DNA of 64,000 bases from assembly GCA_009774245.1 (NCBI GenBank), contig VSNM01000028.1, positions 1 to 64,000 on the forward strand. Reading direction: 5' to 3'. The notes under the pieces were generated by a model. That model saw only the letters and a program-made list of their open reading frames with translations, had not been told where the DNA came from and did not search any database. This DNA comes from Lachnospiraceae bacterium (lineage in GTDB: Bacteria; Bacillota; Clostridia; Lachnospirales; Lachnospiraceae). A program made the translations under genes and the position numbers. Positions 18,422 through 27,530 of this stretch are shown here, piece after piece; within the stretch, counting starts at the first letter, position 1, and every line of letters begins with the position of its first letter.

Positions 18422-19390
18422 ATGAAGAGTAAACCGGCAAGGAACTCCAGTTCGCAGGACAAGGGCGGCAGAATGACCTTTGCGGAAGGACTGCATGAAC
18501 TGTGGAAGAACAAGATGCTCTATCTCATGACTGTACCGACCATCATATGGGTAATCATATTCTGTTATGTGCCAATGTACGGCGTGCTGATTGCATTCAA
18601 GAAGTTCAGTTACAAGGAAGGCATCTGGGGAAGTCCGTGGGTGGGGCTGAAAAACTTCGAGTTCCTGTTTCATTACAAGGGCGTGGGGCAGATTTTCTTC
18701 AACACGATTTTCCTGAATCTGCTGTTTATCGCGACGGGGACGCTGTTTTCAATCGGTCTGGCGCTCGTCTTTGTTGAGATCAAGAACAAGGTTTACAACA
18801 AGGTTGTGCAGACGATTGCGATTTTTCCGCACTTTGTGTCGTGGACGGTTGTGGCAATGTTTTTAAGCGGCATTATCGGGGGAAGCGGCACGCTGACACA
18901 GTGGATTATCTCGCACGGCGGGGAAGCTCCGAGGTTTTACAGCGCGCCGGGCTGGTGGCCGCTGATACTGGTGCTGTTAAAGATCTGGCAGGGCGCAGGG
19001 TATGGCACGATCGTGTATGTGGCGGCGATCACGGGATTTGACCAGGAGATGTACGAGGCGGCGAGGGTTGACGGCGCGACAAGGCTGCAGACCATCACAA
19101 AGATCACGCTGCCATTGTTAAAGACGACGGCGATCATGCTCACGATCATGAGCATCGGCAAGATTTTCTCGGGTGACTTTGGCATGATTTATGCGCTGGT
19201 GGGCGACAATTCGCAGCTCTATCCCACGACGGATGTCATTGATACCTTTGTGTACAGGGCGCTGCGGCAGCTCAACAACATGGGCATGAGTACGGCGACA
19301 AGTTTATTCCAGTCGGTAGTCGGCCTGATTATGGTATATCTCACCAATGCCATCACGAAAAAAGTAGAGCCGGATGCGGTGATATTCTAA
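18422..19390 (+). CDS. LplB-type sugar ABC transporter permease
   Basis: This 322-residue inner-membrane permease of the CUT1 class has six membrane spans. The EAA loop that contacts the ATPase reads EAARVDGATRLQTITKITLP. GGAGGGG lies four bases before the ATG at 18422; an upstream in-frame ATG at 18359 lies inside the palindromic leader and lacks a ribosome site. It is first in an operon with the YtcP-type permease, a binding lipoprotein and a YesL-like gene. No ATPase is encoded nearby, as is usual for these systems, which share an MsmX-type ATPase. The neighbours suggest import of pectin- or arabinan-derived oligosaccharides. Confidence 0.9.
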   Translation: MKSKPARNSSSQDKGGRMTFAEGLHELWKNKMLYLMTVPTIIWVIIFCYVPMYGVLIAFKKFSYKEGIWGSPWVGLKNFEFLFHYKGVGQIFFNTIFLNLLFIATGTLFSIGLALVFVEIKNKVYNKVVQTIAIFPHFVSWTVVAMFLSGIIGGSGTLTQWIISHGGEAPRFYSAPGWWPLILVLLKIWQGAGYGTIVYVAAITGFDQEMYEAARVDGATRLQTITKITLPLLKTTAIMLTIMSIGKIFSGDFGMIYALVGDNSQLYPTTDVIDTFVYRALRQLNNMGMSTATSLFQSVVGLIMVYLTNAITKKVEPDAVIF

Positions 19391-19403
19391 GGAGGTGGAT
19401 TGT

Positions 19404-20312
19404 TTGAGTAAGGTAAAAGTAACTGGCAGCAAGATCAAAAAGTCAAAGGGAGAGATTGTTTTTGATATCGTAGTGTATGCCATCGCGGCGCTGTTTTGTA
19501 TATACTGTCTGTATCCGTTTGCAATTATCCTTGGCAGCAGCTTTGAGACGGAATCCAATTTTGCCACTTATGGTTTTCCAATTATCCCAAAAGACTTTAC
19601 ACTGAAGGCTTATAAGATGGTGCTGGGAGACAGCCAGATTTTTAAGGCGTATGGCGTAACAATTTTCATAACGGTAGTCGGGACATTATTCAGTATGTTT
19701 CTCACAATCACGATGGCGTATCCGCTGTCGCTGAAAAAAGTGAAATTCCGCAATGTCATCACGTTTTTCGTTTATTTCACGATGCTGTTTGGCGGTGGTC
19801 TGGTGCCCACTTACCTGCTGGTCAGCAAGACTTTGAACATGAAGAATAATATCTTTGTTCTGATTATCCCGGTGGCATTCGGGGCGTGGAATATGTTCCT
19901 GATGCGGAATTTCTTTAACGGGATTCCGGGGGAGCTTGCGGAGTCGGCATACATGGATGGCGCCAATGATTTCCAGATACTTGCAAAGATTATTCTGCCG
20001 GTATCTGTCCCGGGCATCGCAACCATCAGCCTGTTCTATGCGCTGGGATACTGGAATCAATGGTTTAACGCGATGCTCTACATAGAGGATTCCAATCTGT
20101 TTCCATTGCAGTATCTGCTGATGCGTATGCTGCGAAACGTCGAGGCGATGAAGGAGATGGCGCGGACGACCGGCGTATCTATGGGAGAGATTCCAACGAA
20201 CTCCCTGCGTATGGCGACGACGGTCGTGGCGATCGGACCGATTGTTCTGCTGTATCCGTATGTGCAGAAGTTTTTTACCAGCGGTCTTACTGTTGGTGCA
20301 ATTAAAGGTTAA
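19404..20312 (+). CDS. YtcP-type sugar ABC transporter permease
   Basis: This is the second CUT1 permease subunit (302 residues from the TTG start), with six membrane spans and an EAA-type loop AESAYMDGANDFQILAKI. It pairs with the LplB-type protein to form the transmembrane channel. AGGAGG at 19390-19395 is eight bases before the TTG at 19404, a better fit than the in-frame GTG at 19395, which overlaps that site. It is 13 bases downstream of the first permease stop. The 131-base gap to the binding protein contains a hairpin repeat that may set the expression ratio. Confidence 0.9.
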   Translation: MSKVKVTGSKIKKSKGEIVFDIVVYAIAALFCIYCLYPFAIILGSSFETESNFATYGFPIIPKDFTLKAYKMVLGDSQIFKAYGVTIFITVVGTLFSMFLTITMAYPLSLKKVKFRNVITFFVYFTMLFGGGLVPTYLLVSKTLNMKNNIFVLIIPVAFGAWNMFLMRNFFNGIPGELAESAYMDGANDFQILAKIILPVSVPGIATISLFYALGYWNQWFNAMLYIEDSNLFPLQYLLMRMLRNVEAMKEMARTTGVSMGEIPTNSLRMATTVVAIGPIVLLYPYVQKFFTSGLTVGAIKG

Positions 20313-20320
20313 AAAACATT

Positions 20321-20396
20321 AAGAAACACTAAGGCAGCAAAAGACGCAGCCTAAGAGTTTCTAAATGTTTCGAAGGACGCAGGGGCAGCGTTCTTC
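20321..20396 (+). repeat. Dispersed hairpin repeat, family 2, copy 1
   Basis: AGAAAC..CT..AGGC pairs with GCCT..AG..GTTTCT around AAAAGAC. A second hairpin, GAAGGACGC/GCGTTCTTC, follows. Both hairpins recur at 44367-44516 with changed but still paired stems. The repeat sits between the permease and binding-protein genes. Confidence 0.7.
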
Positions 20397-20443
20397 ACAG
20401 AGTATTTTGTATTGTTGGAATTTAAGATAGGAGGAAATGATTC

Positions 20444-22159
20444 ATGAAAAAGAAAAATTTATTCAAAAGGGCGGCGGCGCTGGCAATGGCGGGCGTTATG
20501 TCCCTGTCCCTGGCAGCGTGTGGTTCTGACGGCGGCAGCACATCATCTGACACGACAAACACAGGTGATACCGGAAATGCCGGAAACACTTCAGATGCCG
20601 GAGTCACGGATGCAGACACAGGTTCCGCACAGGCCGTTACGGAGATGGAGGACACGACGATCAATATCCGTGTGATGAACGAGTTCAAGAATCTGGACAA
20701 AGTGATTGCAAAATATACGGAGATGACAAAGGATGATCCCATCATGAGCAAGATCCATCTGAATTTCCAGTGGGTGGCTGGGGGCGATTACAAGGATAAG
20801 CTCACCATGTCCCTGGCAGCACAGGAGGATTTCGACCTGATGTTCTGCGGCGGATGGCACGGTTTGAATACCTTTACACAGCAGGGAAATTTTGCGGATT
20901 TGTCAGCGTATTTTAACAATGACAATTTTCCGGGGTTAAAGGCTGCTTTCTCTGAGAACTTTGTGGATGCCATGACTTCTTATGTGCGTCAGGAGGACGG
21001 TTCTTACAAGAAGGGCGTTTACGGCATTAACCTGGCTTCCTTCTACGAGGACAGCCGCGGATTCATGTACAGGGAGGATTTGAGACAGAAATATAACTGC
21101 GACCCCATCACGGACCGTGACAGCCTGTTTGCCTTTATGAAGACTGTCACAGAAAATGAACCGGACATGATCGGCGCGAGCGTGTGGGATCTGTTCTACA
21201 TGGATACGCCTGCATATTCCGGGAAGCATGACAATGTATACAGTCAGGACCGGACAAATATCTTCGGCGGGCAGACAGCGATCTATATCGGTCTGAGCGA
21301 CGATGGAAAGACAGTGCTCAACGCCGTTGTCGCCGGCGATCCGCAGGAAGAATGGGACAAGATGCCAGAGGGGTATCAGTATGATTTTATCACAGAGTAT
21401 GCGGTAAAGCGGACGGACTGGAATCCGTATCTGAATCCAAACCGCGGCGGCACGGATACGGTGGAAAAGGAGGCAGCGATCGGTTATTGTCCGCTGTCGG
21501 AGTATGAGAGCAAAGTGAAGGAGGCACAGGAGAAGATTCCTGGTTCCGAGTACGGATACTATGTCTATGAGGATGCGCAGCGCAATAAGGAAAAAGGTGC
21601 AGTGATCTGTGATATGGTAACGAATAACTGGCTGGTGGTTCCGGAATGGTCAGAGAAAGTGGATGCCGTGATGTATTTCCTTGACTGGATGTTTGGCACG
21701 CAGGAGGCGCATGACCTGTTCCAGTATGGTATCGAAGGTGAGGACTGGGAAGCGGTAGGGGAGAATGGCTACAAACAGCTTGATATTTCCGAGGATCAGA
21801 AATACACCATGCCAAATTACTCCTTTACGCTGAATCCTACTTATATCCGATACAGCGAGTTCGTATTGAATAATCCGGAGATTAAGGCGGATTTTGAATA
21901 TATGTATGACGAGTCAACATATCAGCTCAATCCGATCGCAGGTTTTTCGTTTGATCCGACAAACGTGGAGACAGAGGTTGCCAATATTTCCGCGCTGTCA
22001 AATGAGCTGCAGCTTGGCATCTCCCTGTATGACGCCGACGAGGCCGTGGAGAAGTTAAAGACATGGCATGAAGATGCAGAGAACGTCGGGCTTGAGACAG
22101 TCCGTCAGGAGCTGATCACACAGTTACAGGCGTTCCTTGACGTGAAAAACGCGCAGTAA
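20444..22159 (+). CDS. Sugar ABC transporter substrate-binding lipoprotein
   Basis: The 571-residue protein has a lipoprotein signal (MKKKNLFKRAAALAMAGVM followed by LAAC), so it is anchored to the outer face of the membrane at the cysteine. A low-complexity Gly/Ser/Thr/Asp spacer of about 40 residues follows. The mature part is a large type-1 binding protein of the LplA/YtcQ kind that partners LplB and YtcP permeases. AGGAGG lies eight bases before the ATG. The ligand cannot be deduced, but the neighbouring GH28, GH43 and GH51 genes suggest galacturonan- or arabinan-derived oligosaccharides. Confidence 0.9.
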   Translation: MKKKNLFKRAAALAMAGVMSLSLAACGSDGGSTSSDTTNTGDTGNAGNTSDAGVTDADTGSAQAVTEMEDTTINIRVMNEFKNLDKVIAKYTEMTKDDPIMSKIHLNFQWVAGGDYKDKLTMSLAAQEDFDLMFCGGWHGLNTFTQQGNFADLSAYFNNDNFPGLKAAFSENFVDAMTSYVRQEDGSYKKGVYGINLASFYEDSRGFMYREDLRQKYNCDPITDRDSLFAFMKTVTENEPDMIGASVWDLFYMDTPAYSGKHDNVYSQDRTNIFGGQTAIYIGLSDDGKTVLNAVVAGDPQEEWDKMPEGYQYDFITEYAVKRTDWNPYLNPNRGGTDTVEKEAAIGYCPLSEYESKVKEAQEKIPGSEYGYYVYEDAQRNKEKGAVICDMVTNNWLVVPEWSEKVDAVMYFLDWMFGTQEAHDLFQYGIEGEDWEAVGENGYKQLDISEDQKYTMPNYSFTLNPTYIRYSEFVLNNPEIKADFEYMYDESTYQLNPIAGFSFDPTNVETEVANISALSNELQLGISLYDADEAVEKLKTWHEDAENVGLETVRQELITQLQAFLDVKNAQ

Positions 22160-22199
22160 ATAAGGTCTTGGGGACAAGTAAGTTTAACGGCGATGGGGG

Positions 22200-22275
22200 A
22201 TACCTGCCGCCGTTGCTGCGTAGCCCCCATGCAGGGCAAGTATGCTGCTAAGGCGGCGTCTGGGGGCGCGGGCAG
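22200..22275 (+). repeat. Diverged copy of the structured repeat family 1
   Basis: The stretch AAGTATGCTGCTAAGGCGGC followed by a GGGGGCGCGGGCAGGG tail aligns with AAATATGCAGCTAAGGCTGC and its tail at the window start. The inner stem changes from GCAGC/GCTGC to GCTGC/GGCGGC. It lies just upstream of the YesL-like gene, in the same orientation. Confidence 0.45.
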
Positions 22276-22286
22276 GGAGGAAGAAT

Positions 22287-22973
22287 ATGGTGAATTTATT
22301 TAGCATCAACAGTCCGTTTGCGTCAGCGGTCAATAAGCTGGTGCAGATGATCTGGGTAGGAATTTTGTGGTTTGTGTGCAGTATTCCACTTGTGACAGTG
22401 GGGGCGGCAACGACTGCTTTGTATGAAGTATTATTAAAAATGGAAAAAAACCAGGAGGGATATCTTGGCATCTCCTTTCTGCGTGCATTCCGGGAAAATA
22501 TAAAGAACGCAACGCTTGTGTGGATACCGCTGTTTGCAGCGGAGATTGTGTTTGGGGTAAACCTGTTTTATTATGCGGTGTTCGGCGGTAGTTCGTTTCG
22601 GGTGCAGAGTGTCGTCTTTGCGGTATTGCTTCTGGTGGTGGTGACCTTATCCAGTTATGCGTTCCCGGTGCTGGCGCGTTTTGAGAACACTACGGCAGGG
22701 ACGCTTCGCATGGCGGCGGTGCTTGCGGTGCGCAATCCGGGGTGGACGGCTTTGATTTTATTTGTGCAGATCCTGACGATTGTAGTATGCTGGTTTTTCC
22801 TGTATTTTCCGGTTCTGTTTATCACGGGTATCACGGGATATTTTCAGGCGGTGATTTTCAACCATATCTTTGATAAGCTGATTGCAGAGGGGAAGATTGT
22901 GGAGACGAGTCATGCTGCAGGCCAGACTGATCAAACAGGAGAAAAAGATAAAATATGTTTTGAAGAGGGGTAA
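22287..22973 (+). CDS. YesL-like (DUF624) membrane protein
   Basis: The 228-residue protein has about five hydrophobic segments and the DUF624 pattern, an early WVGILWFVCSIPLVTVGAAT segment and GYLGISFLRAFREN. YesL family genes regularly sit with LplB/YtcP transporters and rhamnogalacturonan enzymes; their exact role is not known. GGGAGGAAG precedes the ATG at 22287; an ATG at 22242 in the same frame falls in repeat sequence. It ends five bases before the GH28 gene, so the two are probably co-transcribed. Confidence 0.85.
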   Translation: MVNLFSINSPFASAVNKLVQMIWVGILWFVCSIPLVTVGAATTALYEVLLKMEKNQEGYLGISFLRAFRENIKNATLVWIPLFAAEIVFGVNLFYYAVFGGSSFRVQSVVFAVLLLVVVTLSSYAFPVLARFENTTAGTLRMAAVLAVRNPGWTALILFVQILTIVVCWFFLYFPVLFITGITGYFQAVIFNHIFDKLIAEGKIVETSHAAGQTDQTGEKDKICFEEG

Positions 22974-22978
22974 AACAA

Positions 22979-24487
22979 ATGGATAATGCAACGAATAAGA
23001 ACCGCGTTAAAATTTACCCGGTTCCAGACGGAGCCGTGCTGCAGGAGGACTACTGTCTGCGTGTCCGCCCGGCCGGGACAGAGGCGTGGCAGGAGCTCAA
23101 GGCGTACCGTGTCAAAGTTGACATGCACGACGTGCGCAATGCGTCAATGGCGTATTTTGACTTTTCCGGCAGGGTGGAGGTGGAGATCACGTTTCCCCGC
23201 TTTTATACGGTTTACAAGGTAGATATCCGGCCGCTGTCCCTTGGTATCAAACCTGAAATCGAGCCCAAAAAGGTGACATTCACACTTGACAGACCAGTGA
23301 ACCTGTCCGTGGAGATTAACAAAGACCGTTTCCACAACCTCCATCTCTTTGCGGGCGATCTGGACAAGGCGCTGGAGGAAATGCCGGATAAAAATGACAA
23401 AAATGTCTTGTTGGTAAAAGGCTCACTGACGCGCTCGGGTTTTCTGTCAGATGAGACGAGCAGGCAGCTTGAACAGATGCCGGAAGGCATGTCTCCTGAC
23501 GGACACCCGAGACGGACGCTCTATGTGGAGGCAGGAATTTATTATATCGGGGAGGCCATCTGGAGGCTCCCGTCCCACACCAGCATTTATCTGGAAGGCG
23601 GTGCGGTACTGATCGGCGGGCTGGCGTTCGAGCATGGGGAAGGGCTCCGGATTTATGGGAGGGGCATTCTATATCTGGCGGACTTTGCGCGGTTTAGCAG
23701 TATTAACGGGATTCGCCTGAACCACTCGAAAGATATCGTGATTGAGAACCTGATGTTTATCAATCCGCCGCACTACACTGTCTCCCTGGGGGACTGCGCG
23801 CAGGTGACAGTCCGCGGCGTCAAATCTTTTAGCTGTGAGGGGTGGAGCGATGGCATTGACATGATGAGCTGCCGTGACGTGACGCTGGAGCAGTGTTTCC
23901 TGCGCACGTCGGACGACTGTGTGGCAGTCTATGGAAGCCGCTGGGACAATTTCGGGGACAGTCGGAATATCCTTGTGCGGGATATGGCGCTGTGGGCGGA
24001 TGTCGCGCACCCGTTAATGATCGGGACACATGGCGACCATGCGCATGACGGCGATATCATTGAACATATCACCTTTGAAAATATAGATATCTTAGAGCAC
24101 CATGAGTTTCAGGCAGGGTATCTCGGGGCAATGGCAATCAACGCGGGCGATAAAAACCTGGTGCGCGATGTTGTCTGCCGCAATATCAGGATCGAGCCGT
24201 TTGAGCATGGAAAAGTGCTTGATTTTCAGGTCAGGTGGAACAAGGATTACAATCCGGCTCCGGGGCGCGGAATTGAGCATATTTTGTTGGAGGATATTGA
24301 CATCATTTCAGGGGACGGGGAGGAGCCGTCAGTGATTGCAGGGTACAGCGAGGAGTTTGTGGTGCGCGATGTCGTGATCCGCAGGATGTACCGGGACGGG
24401 AAACTGGTCTGCGATCTGGCGCAGGCGAATATTCAAACGGGGGCATTTGCCAAGGATATTCTGCTTGAGCAGGCAAATGATTTTTAG
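22979..24487 (+). CDS. Glycoside hydrolase family 28 (polygalacturonase-like)
   Basis: The 502-residue enzyme has a short N-terminal beta domain followed by a right-handed beta-helix. GH28 landmarks are DGIDMMS (about residue 291), SDDCV with the paired catalytic aspartates (about 311) and GTHGDH (about 350) in place of the usual GHG. Family members hydrolyse polygalacturonic acid or rhamnogalacturonan. There is no signal peptide, so it probably acts in the cytoplasm on imported oligosaccharides, as exo-acting relatives do. GAGGGG lies about six bases before the ATG. It stops at TAG, 19 bases before the next gene. Confidence 0.85.
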   Translation: MDNATNKNRVKIYPVPDGAVLQEDYCLRVRPAGTEAWQELKAYRVKVDMHDVRNASMAYFDFSGRVEVEITFPRFYTVYKVDIRPLSLGIKPEIEPKKVTFTLDRPVNLSVEINKDRFHNLHLFAGDLDKALEEMPDKNDKNVLLVKGSLTRSGFLSDETSRQLEQMPEGMSPDGHPRRTLYVEAGIYYIGEAIWRLPSHTSIYLEGGAVLIGGLAFEHGEGLRIYGRGILYLADFARFSSINGIRLNHSKDIVIENLMFINPPHYTVSLGDCAQVTVRGVKSFSCEGWSDGIDMMSCRDVTLEQCFLRTSDDCVAVYGSRWDNFGDSRNILVRDMALWADVAHPLMIGTHGDHAHDGDIIEHITFENIDILEHHEFQAGYLGAMAINAGDKNLVRDVVCRNIRIEPFEHGKVLDFQVRWNKDYNPAPGRGIEHILLEDIDIISGDGEEPSVIAGYSEEFVVRDVVIRRMYRDGKLVCDLAQANIQTGAFAKDILLEQANDF

Positions 24488-24506
24488 ATAAGGAGCAGAT
24501 ATCATC

Positions 24507-26501
24507 ATGAAACAGATACTTTTGCAGGATATTTCCGAGACGCTCACAGCAGCGTCGCCCGAGTACCGGGCTGTTCTGCCAGAAGTGACGGATATTTCCG
24601 GGCAGGAGGGGATTCGTCTGGAGGTAGATCTTTTGGAGGAAGGACTCTCGGAGCTGGAGGTCACGCTGTATCCGCTGCGGATAGCAAGACCGGAATTTTT
24701 CCCCAGTGTCAGTGGGCGTGTTGCGGTGATGGGAACGGGCAGCCGTTTTGTGGATATTCCTTTCGGACAGTTTGGGTTTCGCCAGATGGTGCGGGCATTT
24801 CTGAATTATTTAGACGGAATCTCCGTGCGTCTGGTGCAGGGAGGTGCCGTGGCACTAAAAGGCATAGCTGCCGATACCATGGGTAATTTTTCGGTACAGG
24901 CAGAGGGCGCTTCCAGAGTCGGGGAGACGGGAGAGTGGGTGGACTATCCTGTGATGCTTGTCAATCAGTCCGACAGACAGAGGGTGGTCAATATCTGCCA
25001 GAGCCTGTATGGGAAAGAATGTCTTCCTACAAAGTACGTACCGTACATAGTGCTAAAACCCCATGAGAACAAGCTCTATGATATCAGGATTCAAATAACA
25101 GAGGATATCCCTGCGGGCGGTTCTGAGAAGAGTACGTTTCTCTTTGTGCCGGAGGGGGACGGCGCGCAGGCGAGGCGGATTGTCTTTCGGACAGCAAAGC
25201 GGCGGAAACACCCGTATCTTTTCTTGAAAGAGGAGCAGTGGCAGAAGCGGCGCGCGGCACTTGCAGCGGACGAGGGACTTTGTGATGTTTTTCACAGAAC
25301 TTATGTGGAGACGGCAGAGAACTGGGAAGTGCCAAAAGCCTCTGCGGACATAGATCATGTATACCCTGCATATGCGCAGAACGTGCTTTTCCAGACAGCG
25401 GCGGGGTTTGGAATCCTGCGCGACGGTAAGGCGCAGGCGGTGTTAAAGTTCGGCGGACACGGGGGATACCACGGGCATTATGACAGGCTGAGCCTTGCAT
25501 CATATATGAATCTCAGAGATGATACGACGTTTCACAATAATGAGTATGCATGGTTTGGATATGGTTCTTTTCTGTTCAAGATGTGGGTGCAGACTTCCAT
25601 GGCGCACAACATGACAGTGGTGGACGGCAGGATGCAGAAGCCTTCTCAGTGCGAGTGCGTTTATTATGAGGAAAACCAGACCTTTCGGGCGGTGTGCGCG
25701 CAGACAGTGACAGAGTGGATTGAGCCGCCTTACGGCGGGCAGACGCCGTATCCGTATGTTTTCCCGGAGGAGAAGTGCGCGGTGGAGGGGCGCATGATAT
25801 TACAGCCGGATAAGCCCAGAAAACAGGGGGATATCGGTGAATATTCGGAGCCGGTATTCCAGAGGCGGCTGCTTGTGCTCTTTCACGGGTACTGCATCGT
25901 GTGGGATTATCTGGAAGGACAGCAGGAGCACCGTTACGACTGTCTCTATCACCCGTCTGGGAAAATCGACAGGAAGAACTGGGAGGAGTGCGGGTTCCAG
26001 AATGCGGAAGAGTACGCGTGCTTTTCGGAGGATGCCTTTGGTTCGGGGCAGTTTATCCAGAACTGTTATACGGTTCCCGTGGAGGGGACGGTGTGCCTGC
26101 GGTTTCATGAAGGACAGCTCCGTGTGAACGATAATGACATCATGGATCATATGCCGGAGTCGTCCGTGTGGAGGGCATGGCCGCAGTCCGGGGACGTGAC
26201 GGTCGGCAGATATCCGCACAGGGAAGATACCTTCACGGAGGAGAGCCGCAGGGCGGCGTCAGGCTATCTGGATAAACCGCTGAAAAAGACAGTCAGCTTT
26301 ACGGTGCGGGGCAGACAGGCATGCTTTGCCACCCTCATAGAAGGCGGAAGGACGGCAGAGCGCGTACAGGCTGTCTGCTGCGGGGACTTCCAGTTCCTTA
26401 CCGTGACAGAGCATGACGGAAAGGCGTGGAGCTTTTCCGTGACTGGTATGACGGATCGCGGCGCGGCTGTATCCGTGACGGTCATAGCAGGGAAAGTATA
26501 A
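24507..26501 (+). CDS. Heparinase II/III-like polysaccharide lyase, helical domain apparently deleted
   Basis: The 664-residue frame begins at an ATG behind AAGGAG. Residues 1-230 form beta-sandwich-like sequence. The stretch HPYLFLKEEQWQKRRAALA is the usual entry to an (alpha/alpha) toroid, but only about 40 residues later the protein is already in the heparinase II/III beta domain. That domain carries GGHGGYHGHYDRLSL, with the His and Tyr normally used in catalysis. Related lyases have several hundred residues of helices between these points. The frame is intact, so an in-frame deletion near 25340-25390 is likely. It has no signal peptide. Whether it retains activity is doubtful. Substrate unknown; uronic-acid oligosaccharides fit the locus. 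Confidence 0.7.
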   Translation: MKQILLQDISETLTAASPEYRAVLPEVTDISGQEGIRLEVDLLEEGLSELEVTLYPLRIARPEFFPSVSGRVAVMGTGSRFVDIPFGQFGFRQMVRAFLNYLDGISVRLVQGGAVALKGIAADTMGNFSVQAEGASRVGETGEWVDYPVMLVNQSDRQRVVNICQSLYGKECLPTKYVPYIVLKPHENKLYDIRIQITEDIPAGGSEKSTFLFVPEGDGAQARRIVFRTAKRRKHPYLFLKEEQWQKRRAALAADEGLCDVFHRTYVETAENWEVPKASADIDHVYPAYAQNVLFQTAAGFGILRDGKAQAVLKFGGHGGYHGHYDRLSLASYMNLRDDTTFHNNEYAWFGYGSFLFKMWVQTSMAHNMTVVDGRMQKPSQCECVYYEENQTFRAVCAQTVTEWIEPPYGGQTPYPYVFPEEKCAVEGRMILQPDKPRKQGDIGEYSEPVFQRRLLVLFHGYCIVWDYLEGQQEHRYDCLYHPSGKIDRKNWEECGFQNAEEYACFSEDAFGSGQFIQNCYTVPVEGTVCLRFHEGQLRVNDNDIMDHMPESSVWRAWPQSGDVTVGRYPHREDTFTEESRRAASGYLDKPLKKTVSFTVRGRQACFATLIEGGRTAERVQAVCCGDFQFLTVTEHDGKAWSFSVTGMTDRGAAVSVTVIAGKV

Positions 26502-26588
26502 CAAAATGACATTGCAATCGGCGGTCAGATATAGTATGCTTTGCATGTCAGATTATTTTAATAATGAAAGAATTGAAGGAGAACAGCT

Positions 26589-27497
26589 ATGAGCCTATTA
26601 AAAAACGGAATTTTGTGGAAGGATGTCCATGGTGAGCCGATCCATGCACATGGGGGTTATATCATTTTTCACGAGGGATATTTTTACTGGTATGGGGAGG
26701 ATCGCAGGGAAAATTATTATGTCAGCTGCTACCGCTCCGCGAACCTGACGGACTGGGAGTTTCGCCGCCATGTCCTCACGACACAGTCCCGAATGCAGGG
26801 ATACCGCGTCAGGACAACAATGCAGCTGGTGAATGAGGACGGGAACAAAGTGAACCTTGAGAGACCGAAGGTGCTCTACAATCAAAAGACCGGCAAGTTT
26901 GTCATGTGGGTTCACTACGAAAATGGGAAGAATTATCATGATGCGGCAGTGGCGGTTGCTACCTGTGACACGCCGGACGGTGACTTCGTGTATCACGGAC
27001 ATTTTAATCCGTACGGATATATGTCGAGGGACTGCACACTGTTTCAGGATGACGACGGGACTGCGTACTTTATCTCAGCGTCAAGGGATAACGCGGATCT
27101 GCACATGTACCGCCTGACGGATGATTACATGAACGTGGAGAAGCTGGTGCACAGGCTGTGGCAGGGAGAATACAGGGAAGCGCCCGCCGTTGTAAAGATT
27201 GATGGGAAATACTATATGTTGTCCTCGTTCTGTACGGGCTGGGCGCCGAACCAGGGAAAGTACGCGATGGCGGACGCCATGGAGGGCGACTGGAGTACCC
27301 TGACAGAGATCGGGGATGAGACGACCTACCAGAGCCAGCCGGCCTTTATCATTCGCTGGAAGGGGCGTGTGCTGTATTACGGCGACAGATGGGGCGGTGA
27401 CGGGAGCCGGTATTTTGAGTCAGGCTATGTGGTCTACCCCCTGGCGCTTGAGGGGGACAGGCTCGTCATGGAGTACGTGGATCAGATTGAACTATAG
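26589..27497 (+). CDS. Glycoside hydrolase family 43-like enzyme
   Basis: The 302-residue five-bladed beta-propeller starts with GEPIHAHGGYIIFHEGYFYW, close to GH43 members of the exo-galactanase/arabinosidase type. Later acidic motifs include SRDCTLFQDDDGTAYFISAS and REAPAVVKIDGKYYML, which place the general acid glutamate. It has no signal peptide. AAGGAGAA precedes the ATG. It lies between the lyase-like gene and the GH51 gene and would trim galactose or arabinose from pectin side chains; the exact specificity is uncertain. It ends in TAG, 34 bases before the GH51 start. Confidence 0.8.
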   Translation: MSLLKNGILWKDVHGEPIHAHGGYIIFHEGYFYWYGEDRRENYYVSCYRSANLTDWEFRRHVLTTQSRMQGYRVRTTMQLVNEDGNKVNLERPKVLYNQKTGKFVMWVHYENGKNYHDAAVAVATCDTPDGDFVYHGHFNPYGYMSRDCTLFQDDDGTAYFISASRDNADLHMYRLTDDYMNVEKLVHRLWQGEYREAPAVVKIDGKYYMLSSFCTGWAPNQGKYAMADAMEGDWSTLTEIGDETTYQSQPAFIIRWKGRVLYYGDRWGGDGSRYFESGYVVYPLALEGDRLVMEYVDQIEL

Positions 27498-27530
27498 ACC
27501 GAATAATAAGTTATGGTGGAGAAGTCAGAA

